From positions 1-32,083 of the forward strand of contig DAOUPA010000015.1 in assembly GCA_030626405.1 (NCBI GenBank): DNA of 32,083 bases, written 5' to 3'. The notes under the pieces were generated by a model. That model worked only from the letters and a program-made list of their open reading frames with translations. It searched no databases and was not told the origin of the DNA. A program made the translations under genes and the position numbers. The stretch comes from Planctomicrobium sp. GTDB lineage: Bacteria; Planctomycetota; Planctomycetia; Planctomycetales; Planctomycetaceae. The number at the start of each line of letters is the position of its first letter. The stretch's first letter is position 1. Positions 26,286 to 32,083 of this stretch are shown piece by piece.

Positions 26286-28622
26286 GTGTCAGAAATCCCA
26301 ACTGGGGCAAGCAAAGATCCGAACCCTGAATTTACGAAAACACACATCGCTGAAGAAACGGTGTTTTCGAAAGAGGAACGGGATATTGCTTTTGCAGTCG
26401 AAGTTTTGGCGGCTGCTGTGATTAGTGAACGGCAACTGTCGTCAGCACTCGCGACTTGGACTTTGCACGGTAGCACGGCTTTAGCTGACCATCTACTTCA
26501 AGCTGGCTTATTAACTGAGAAAACACGACTCGACCTTGAAGAGTCTGCCTCATGCCGGTTGAAGGATTTCGACTTTGAAACACTCAGAGACAACCAGCCG
26601 GGACTCTCGAATGATTCAGTGGCAAAAGCGGCGCTAGATCGTTTGGATGAATCAGGGCGTGTTGCCAAATTGCTGGGAATGAGTGTTGTGATTTCCGGTG
26701 TAAAAAACGATGAGGTTCGGGAGCATGTTTCGAAATATGAGATCATCCGGAAACTGGGACAAGGTGGATTGGGGACGGTCTGGCTAGCCCGAGACATCGC
26801 GCTGCAGCGCTACGTTGCTCTCAAGGAAATTAAGAATTCGAAAACCGTCGGTAAGGCCACACTCGATCGGTTCCGCCGTGAGGCCGAAATTACAGGTCGC
26901 CTTGAGCATCCTGGAATTGTCCCGATGTATCAACTTGGAGAAGACACTGCCAGCGGCGAAGCATTTTATGTAATGCGGTTCTTGGGCAAACAGACGTTGC
27001 AGGACGCAATTGTCGAGTATCACGAGAGACGTGACGATGGTGACGACGATCCCATGTTGCTTCGCCACTTACTGGTATCGTTTGTCAGTATCTGTCAAGC
27101 AATCGGCCACGCGCATTCGCGTAAAGTCATCCACCGCGATCTAAAACCCGAAAACGTGGCGATTGACAACTTTGGTCAGGTGATTGTCATCGACTGGGGC
27201 CTGGCCAAGATACTTGATGATGGAATGCTCGGCGATAGTCTTGTCGATATTGGATTTTCGGACCTGGCCGATGGACAACGAACTCTCGACGGACAAGTTC
27301 TGGGCTCCCCACTTTACATGGCTCCAGAGCAGGCTGCAGGTCGACTCGATGAGATCGACGAGTCGACGGATGTGTTCGGGCTTGGCGCAATTTTATTTGC
27401 AATCCTCACCGGATGTGCCCCACATGAGAAAAGTCGTGAATCATCGGGAAGTGCAACATCGCGGCAATTGATGACCCTCATTGCCAGCGGAGAGACACCG
27501 CAGGCACATTCGTCAAACCAGGACGTGGACCACGTGCTCGAAGCCATTTGTGCCAAGGCAATGGCCAAACGACGTTACGCAAGGTATTCGTCGACAACGG
27601 CATTGGCCGAGGATGTCCAACGTTGGATGGCGGGAGAACCCGTGACTGCCTACAAGGAAAGCCTCTCACAACGTGTGGGGCGTTGGATTCAGCATCACCA
27701 ACGACTCACTCAAGTCATGGTTGCTGCGTTGATCTTGATCGTGGTTCTTGGAACAACTCTGACAATCGCCAAGCGGCAGGACTTGATAACTGCTCGGTTG
27801 GCGCACTTCGAAGAAATGCGTTCTGACGAACGCGAAGTCGAAATTCAACTGATCGGAGCCGGAGAAGACCTCAGCATCGATGTTCGATTCATGTCAACAT
27901 TGCCCCCGATCCAAGGCATCATAGACGCACGTGCTGGTGTCGAAAACGCGGAGGAAGAAGAAGTCTGGGACGGTCGTTTGGAGACAATTTACGAGGGGTT
28001 ATTGCGAGCTAACCCTGATTATCTGGCCATTGCGTACATTGCTTTAGACGAAGGTAAACTGCAAGAAGTTGTACGTGTTGATCGACATGCAACAGATCAC
28101 GGCTTCATCCGGCGAGTGCCGCAAAGTCGTTTGGCCTCTTTGGAAATGTCGAACTTTCTTGAAGACGCGCTCAAGATGGAACCCGGGGATGTCAAAATCT
28201 CCTTGGACCATAGACTTTCGGGGAACCAAGGTAGCAATGGTCTACGAAGAATGGTTGCGGCCATTCCTGTCTTCGATGAACAGTCCGGTGAAACTTTTGG
28301 TTTGGTTGCCGTTGAAACCCATTTGATTAGTCAAATTGAAACCATATTAAATGGCTTGGAAGATCGCTTGGGGGAAATCTACATCACGGACGCTGCTGGC
28401 AAAGTTTTGGTCACTTCAAACCCCAAATATGGTGTGGAAGTCATTACGCACGACGTTCAGGTTTTTGAAGACATCCCGGAAACAACTCAGTTCTTCACGC
28501 CAGATTCGCGACAAAGGTACTTAAGCGACGAATCCTCTTTCTTCGCACGACGAGTTCAACTCGACGCAACAGAAACCTCGTCCAGTCTTGGAATCGTACA
28601 GAGACTTTCCTTAGGCGATTAA
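26286..28622 (+). CDS. Membrane Ser/Thr protein kinase with extracytoplasmic Cache-like sensor domain
   Basis: 778 aa from GTG 26286. Parts: a helical N-terminal region (~25-85, EERDIAFAVEVLAAAVISER) common in planctomycete kinases; an STPK domain (~151-450) with the Gly loop LGQGGLG, catalytic Lys in VALKEIK (~K180), HRDLKPEN (283-290), DWG in place of DFG (303-305) and GSPLYMAPEQ; one transmembrane helix (~476-495, VMVAALILIVVLGTTLTIA); and an outer domain of ~280 residues (FEEMRSDEREVEIQLIGAGE, AIAYIALDEGKL, ITDAAGKVLVTSNP) resembling a double Cache/PDC ligand-binding fold. The protein ends just after the sensor (GIVQRLSLGD) with no second helix. So the signal is sensed outside and the kinase acts inside. 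Expected to phosphorylate Ser/Thr on unknown partners; pspA upstream suggests envelope stress. Confidence 0.9.
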   Translation: MSEIPTGASKDPNPEFTKTHIAEETVFSKEERDIAFAVEVLAAAVISERQLSSALATWTLHGSTALADHLLQAGLLTEKTRLDLEESASCRLKDFDFETLRDNQPGLSNDSVAKAALDRLDESGRVAKLLGMSVVISGVKNDEVREHVSKYEIIRKLGQGGLGTVWLARDIALQRYVALKEIKNSKTVGKATLDRFRREAEITGRLEHPGIVPMYQLGEDTASGEAFYVMRFLGKQTLQDAIVEYHERRDDGDDDPMLLRHLLVSFVSICQAIGHAHSRKVIHRDLKPENVAIDNFGQVIVIDWGLAKILDDGMLGDSLVDIGFSDLADGQRTLDGQVLGSPLYMAPEQAAGRLDEIDESTDVFGLGAILFAILTGCAPHEKSRESSGSATSRQLMTLIASGETPQAHSSNQDVDHVLEAICAKAMAKRRYARYSSTTALAEDVQRWMAGEPVTAYKESLSQRVGRWIQHHQRLTQVMVAALILIVVLGTTLTIAKRQDLITARLAHFEEMRSDEREVEIQLIGAGEDLSIDVRFMSTLPPIQGIIDARAGVENAEEEEVWDGRLETIYEGLLRANPDYLAIAYIALDEGKLQEVVRVDRHATDHGFIRRVPQSRLASLEMSNFLEDALKMEPGDVKISLDHRLSGNQGSNGLRRMVAAIPVFDEQSGETFGLVAVETHLISQIETILNGLEDRLGEIYITDAAGKVLVTSNPKYGVEVITHDVQVFEDIPETTQFFTPDSRQRYLSDESSFFARRVQLDATETSSSLGIVQRLSLGD

Positions 28623-29404
28623 GAGCCAACGTCTGTCGCAAGCTGACTGCATTTCCGATGTTCCGTTTGAGTCAAGGCTGGAAATCTAATTGGGTATATG
28701 AATTCTGAGTTCACCGTTAAAGCATGAGTTGATCGGGATGATTGCCTGTTCCAGGAATTTTGTCCGCTCTCATTTCTGTTATGAACTAGCATAGAGTCCA
28801 TCACTCGTCTTAGGTCAGTTCAGCCAGTTCTCACACAAGACTACAGTGCGGGGGACCACATGAATTTCTCGACGTAGGCACTTGGAATCCCTATTGTTTT
28901 GCACCATTTCTCATGGATGGATCTATTCCGGCATGTGCCTCGAATGTTTACTTTTTTGGTATCACAAAAAAGTTAGAAAGTCAGGTTCAGGATTGTTCTG
29001 CACATTCAGTTATTCTCTATGGGAAAGCATGACACCACTTGTTGCGGATGAAAATGGCTGGTGATGACCGGACTCCTTTATCGTCTTTGGCGGCTGTTCA
29101 AAGGTGAATGTTGAGGAAGCATCGAATGAAGGGAACAGAAGTTCGAAAATTCCTGACTTCGCCGAGAGAGAATGAACTTGGCGACACTCTTTGCAAACTT
29201 TTCGTGAGCTGGAATTCTCTATGCTGGCGATTCCCTCCAATACTCATCCGTTGTATCGGTCAATCTCCCGGTGATTTCCGAGATGGACAATGGGCGATGC
29301 CAACTGGCGTGGAATGAACAGCACGAGCAATTGAATAGAGATTAGGATGCAATCCAGTTGGTTCAATATCAGGATTTCAGAATCACAAACAAAGAATCAC
29401 AGTC
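28623..29404. other. Long intergenic region, nothing recognised
   Basis: A 782-bp stretch without a convincing gene. Open frames at 28882-29064 and 29108-29317 (plus) and 29010-29240 (minus) lack ribosome-binding sites. An A/T hairpin, ACTTTTTTG (28950-28958) with CAAAAAAGT (28965-28973), is the only clear structure. No tRNA, riboswitch or mobile element was recognised; decayed coding sequence or a small RNA remains possible. Confidence 0.4.
28950..28973. other. A/T-rich perfect 9-bp hairpin
   Basis: ACTTTTTTG pairs with CAAAAAAGT around a six-base loop (GTATCA). About 330 bp after the kinase stop, so not its immediate terminator. The symmetric T6/A6 tracts could serve as a weak element on either strand. 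Confidence 0.45.
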
Positions 29405-29899
29405 ATGATGAAATCCGGAAACATATTGAAATGCCTTGTTGCTGCTTCTGTCTTTGCAGTCGTATTGATTTGTTCTTCGCCTCAAGCTGCCGAGAAAGGG
29501 GGAAATGGAAAGAAGACCGTCGACTTCCTGTTTGTTCAGAACGCGGAAAGTGTGACGCTCAAAGATGGAGTTTTAACTTTGGAAGGTGTCTCACCAGACA
29601 CTCTGTATTTCTCCGACCGTCCCAATCGACTTGCAGGTCGCATCACGGTCGCTGATTTCGTCAAACAATGGTCGAAGGCGAGCGACAGTTTTCAAAGCAA
29701 TCCTCCTAATGCAGTCCTGACCGTACTTGAAAACCCGACGCCAAAAGACATTGTTGTCGTCCTGGAAAATCCGCGAATCGAGGGCGGGAATCTTGCCTAT
29801 AACGTCGAAGTGGCTGATGGTGAGAAAGCTGTGAACGGCGAGGCTTCTGCGTTGTTCATCGACATTATCGGTCGCCCTGCGCCATCATTCGCTAATTAA
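29405..29899 (+). CDS. Small secreted conserved protein of unknown function
   Basis: 164 aa (or 163 from the second ATG at 29408). Signal peptide MMKSGNILKCLVAASVFAVVLICSSPQAAE, cleavage near QAA-EK. The mature part reads TVDFLFVQNAESVTLKDGVLTLEGVSPDTLYFSDRPNR in two sections, then AGRITVADFVKQWSKASDSF, PPNAVLTVLENP and IVVVLENPRIEGGNLAYNVEV. That order of phrases is one I recall from small exported proteins in planctomycetes and proteobacteria without an assigned function; a compact beta fold is likely. There is no strong ribosome-binding site. A stable hairpin (29929-29967) follows, so it is probably transcribed on its own rather than with the SpoIIAA-like gene 195 bp downstream. Confidence 0.85.
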   Translation: MMKSGNILKCLVAASVFAVVLICSSPQAAEKGGNGKKTVDFLFVQNAESVTLKDGVLTLEGVSPDTLYFSDRPNRLAGRITVADFVKQWSKASDSFQSNPPNAVLTVLENPTPKDIVVVLENPRIEGGNLAYNVEVADGEKAVNGEASALFIDIIGRPAPSFAN

Positions 29900-29928
29900 T
29901 GAGCAACAGTGAAATCGGAACTGGAAAA

Positions 29929-29967
29929 ACACAGGGATGCACAGCAAAGAATATGTGTTCCCTGTGT
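29929..29967 (+). terminator. Stable hairpin after the small secreted protein gene
   Basis: ACACAGGGA (29929-29937) and TCCCTGTGT (29959-29967) form a perfect 9-bp stem; the loop can add an inner CACA/TGTG pairing. It begins 30 bp after the stop codon. The T-rich tract GTTTTTGTTTT lies about 24 bp beyond the stem, so it is only terminator-like. Confidence 0.45.
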
Positions 29968-30094
29968 ATGGTTATTGCCCGAGGTTCTGAGTTTTTGTTT
30001 TACTAGCAACCGAAGCGACGACAGCATAAGATCAGGTTGAAGTTTCATTCACTTCGGTTGAAACAAGTCTATCCAAAAGATCAGGGGGCACGCT

Positions 30095-30457
30095 GTGACA
30101 AACGAATTCGAATTGATCGCTGTCGGAAAGCTGCTGCACGTCAAAGTGACCGGCAAGCTCACCAAAGATGCCTATGAAGCGTTTACACCCATTGTCGACC
30201 AACAGATCGAAGAGCACGGCAAGCTTCGTATCCTTTTTGAAATGCACGACTTCCACGGTTGGACTGCCGGCGCGATGTGGGAGGACATGAAGTTCGATTT
30301 CAAACACTGGAGGGACATCGAGCGGTTAGCAATCGTCGGTGAGACGAAATGGGAAGCGGGAATGGCCGTCTTCTGCAAACCGTTTACGGGAGCGAAGATT
30401 CAATACTTTGATCATGCCAAGTTAGATGATGCAAAATCCTGGATTGAGGCTGAGTGA
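30095..30457 (+). CDS. SpoIIAA-like (STAS-superfamily) protein
   Basis: 120 aa from a GTG at 30095, supported by AGGGGG about seven bases upstream. The chain matches the SpoIIAA-like family (formerly DUF3478): TNEFELIAVGKLLHVKVTG, LTKDAYEAFTPIVDQQIEEHG, LRILFEMHDFHGWTAGAMWED, FKHWRDIERLAIVGETKWE and a final KPFTGAKIQYFDHAKLDDA stretch. It is a small soluble STAS-like fold, cytoplasmic, of uncertain role; lipid binding or membrane association has been suggested for relatives. It lacks the Ser phosphorylation motif expected of a true anti-anti-sigma factor at the canonical position, as far as can be seen. The LssY-C gene starts 39 bp downstream, so the two are probably co-transcribed. Confidence 0.88.
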   Translation: MTNEFELIAVGKLLHVKVTGKLTKDAYEAFTPIVDQQIEEHGKLRILFEMHDFHGWTAGAMWEDMKFDFKHWRDIERLAIVGETKWEAGMAVFCKPFTGAKIQYFDHAKLDDAKSWIEAE

Positions 30458-30496
30458 CGATTGGACGTCAACCGTCAAATTTAGGCAGATGTTTCC

Positions 30497-31975
30497 ATGA
30501 ACGCCGCAACGCTCTCTTCATCGGAGTCAACACCTCCAAGTTATTGGAAACGCGTAGCTGTTCAAGTTGGTGTCACACTGCTCGTGTACCTAGTTGTGGC
30601 ATACTTTGTTGTCCCACAACTATGGAAGACTTACGCAAAGCATCGACCCTCATTTGACGATAATCCTCGCCTCACCCAGACGAGCGATGGTCATCCCGGT
30701 GACGCAATCAACGTTGCCTTGATAGGCACTGAGAACCAACTGATCGCAATCATGCAGGCCGCCAAATGGCATCCCGCTGATCGGCTAGGAATCCGGAGTG
30801 ATTTGCGAATCGGCGTTGATACCGTGCTCAAGCGGTCCTATGACCAGGCACCGGTCAGCAAACTCTACCTTTACGGTCGCTCAGAGGATTTCGCTTTTGA
30901 ACAGCCAGTCGGCAACGATCCACGCCACCGACATCACGTCCGCTTTTGGCGCAGCAAGAAGACTGACCGGGGCCGCCCAATTTGGGTCGGAGCCGCAACT
31001 TTTGATGAACGCGTTGGGCTCAGCCACACAACAGGCCAGATCACGCACCATACAGCGGCTGAAATCGATACTGAACGATCACATGTCATCGACACGCTTC
31101 AGCAGACCAACGACTTAGACGAAACGTACAAGGTCGCGGGTTTCCACACTCAACGCGAAGGGAAGAACGGCGGAGGCGACCGCTGGTTCACCGATGGCGC
31201 GTTGGCGGTGGCTGTGATCAAAGAGAACTTTGAGGGAGAAAGTGACACTGCCAGCGAATCAGCATCGACTCGCACTCAACCTAATTCACCCGTCACAGAG
31301 AGCAAGTTGCAAACTGAACGCCGGGTATTGCAGTCCGGTTCAACACATCTCGAATCTATCGTATTGGAGATGCAGAAATTGGCAATGGCTGCACCTTGGC
31401 GCAAGAGCGGTTACTTCAATGCTGAGCAGCATGATCAAGTCGAGAATCTTCTGTTCCGCTTTCTCACCTGTCGACACGCTCTCGGGGAACTGGCAAACCA
31501 CTATCGCGACAACGAAACTCGCTATGCCAGTGACAAAGCCAAAGTGAAAAGTTCTGCGATTGCCTTTAACGCAGGCTTTCGTTTAATCCTCGCGGATGCC
31601 TCTCTGGTGAATGCGTTTCGCGGTGATCCCGTTGCCATCGCCAAGTTGAATGAGGAATTCTACCGCTCCAGAATCCCGGCCAAAACGTATGACCGACTAT
31701 TACTTGGGGTAACGAGTGAAGAGCAGCTGAAATTTCTTCACAACGCATTTCTACTTTACACCGAGGAATTGGGAAATTCTGATTCGTCATTGGCACGAGT
31801 TGTTCAGGAAAAGTCGTTCTATCTCGATCTGGTTAAGAACACAAAGACCATCGCCTCTCGTGCCGACGCAACGGTTCAGGAACTCGTCGAGACTGAATCA
31901 CGATTTTTGCCCACGCTAGACAACCAGCTTCGGCATACACGTGTCGCCGAGCTGTTCAGGGCAATCGCATGTTGA
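30497..31975 (+). CDS. Membrane-anchored LssY-C domain protein with uncharacterised C-terminal region
   Basis: 492 aa. AGGCAG precedes the ATG. One transmembrane helix lies at ~22-42 (VAVQVGVTLLVYLVVAYFVV). Then an LssY C-terminal-type domain, ~68-225: GDAINVALIGTENQLIAIMQ, AKWHPADRLGIRSDLRIGVD, APVSKLYLYGRSEDFAFEQP, RHRHHVRFWRSK and GGDRWFTDGALAVAVI. After a Ser/Thr-rich linker (~230-260) comes a helical region (~262-492, YFNAEQHDQVENLLFRFLTC, LGELANHYRDNETRY, KSFYLDLVKNTKTIASRAD) that I do not recognise. In known proteins LssY-C is found with PAP2 or DedA-like membrane parts; here it has only a single anchor. Partner of the SpoIIAA-like gene upstream. Role unknown, perhaps lipid related. 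Confidence 0.86.
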   Translation: MNAATLSSSESTPPSYWKRVAVQVGVTLLVYLVVAYFVVPQLWKTYAKHRPSFDDNPRLTQTSDGHPGDAINVALIGTENQLIAIMQAAKWHPADRLGIRSDLRIGVDTVLKRSYDQAPVSKLYLYGRSEDFAFEQPVGNDPRHRHHVRFWRSKKTDRGRPIWVGAATFDERVGLSHTTGQITHHTAAEIDTERSHVIDTLQQTNDLDETYKVAGFHTQREGKNGGGDRWFTDGALAVAVIKENFEGESDTASESASTRTQPNSPVTESKLQTERRVLQSGSTHLESIVLEMQKLAMAAPWRKSGYFNAEQHDQVENLLFRFLTCRHALGELANHYRDNETRYASDKAKVKSSAIAFNAGFRLILADASLVNAFRGDPVAIAKLNEEFYRSRIPAKTYDRLLLGVTSEEQLKFLHNAFLLYTEELGNSDSSLARVVQEKSFYLDLVKNTKTIASRADATVQELVETESRFLPTLDNQLRHTRVAELFRAIAC

Positions 31976-32016
31976 GTTTGGGGTTCGGTGTGATTTTTGC
32001 GTGATGTGAGTTCCAG

Positions 32017-32083
32017 TCAAGGGGCGATTTTGGATTTGCCCTTCTTCTTGATTTGGAATGGAGGCGCTTTGTAATGAAGAACG
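32017..32083 (-). CDS. Probable 3' end of a gene entering from the right edge
   Basis: On the minus strand the last 21 codons before TGA (32019-32017) read VLHYKAPPFQIKKKGKSKIAP. A Pro/Lys-rich basic tail right before a stop, convergent to the LssY gene with a 41-bp gap, looks like the C-terminus of a real protein. Too short to identify; a chance open frame cannot be excluded. Confidence 0.4.
   Translation of the reverse strand, partial: VLHYKAPPFQIKKKGKSKIAP

Noticed and set aside
29010-29240. Minus-strand open frame of 76 codons
   Set aside because: No ribosome-binding site and low-complexity Ser/Cys-rich translation.

Overview
The window (32,083 bp, roughly half G+C) reads as a chromosome segment of a Planctomycetota bacterium, probably order Planctomycetales. 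The diagnostic content is a DUF1549/DUF1553 gene followed by DUF1501 and a pre-peptidase C-terminal (PPC) domain gene in one run, a coaE-rho pair, a secreted sulfatase, an aryl-sulfate sulfotransferase-like lipoprotein, a Ser/Thr kinase with a DWG motif, and a large alpha-2-macroglobulin-like gene with an N-terminal TPR-like segment. No rRNA, tRNA, CRISPR array, integrase or transposase was recognised.

Layout. 1-2450 (minus): the 5' part of an alpha-2-macroglobulin gene, cut by an in-frame TAA after codon 172. 2876-6274 (plus): coaE, rho and a trans-sulfuration PLP enzyme. 6317-8238 (minus): a secreted beta-barrel/beta-helix protein split by a single-base frameshift. 8239-8982: a non-coding stretch with a terminator-like hairpin and a decayed start of a Tat-exported protein. 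8983-11219: a small secreted protein of unknown function and a convergent five-helix membrane protein. 11423-15732 (plus): ASST-like lipoprotein, sulfatase and PIG-L deacetylase, a plausible sulfated-glycan or aryl-sulfate processing cluster. 15739-21135 (minus): the PPC / DUF1501 / DUF1549-DUF1553 run. 21399-28622 (plus): a 1199-aa polytopic membrane protein, PspA, then a membrane Ser/Thr kinase with an outer sensor domain, possibly an envelope-stress module. 29405-31975 (plus): a small secreted protein, a SpoIIAA-like protein and a membrane-anchored LssY-C protein with an uncharacterised C-terminal region. 32017-32083 (minus): probable 3' end of another gene.

Two themes stand out. First, three genes are broken in the first 9 kb (nonsense in A2M, frameshift in the beta-barrel protein, nonsense in a Tat leader); these are either genuine decay or consensus errors, and reads would settle it. 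Second, short repeats lie inside coding sequence of exported proteins: two palindromes in the linker of the ASST lipoprotein, and a triple CACGGAGR array in the signal-peptide region of the PPC protein with an inverted partial copy just upstream. I found no system that I can claim as wholly new. The best candidates for follow-up are the ASST-sulfatase-deacetylase cluster, the giant membrane protein-PspA-sensor kinase run, and the SpoIIAA/LssY pair.
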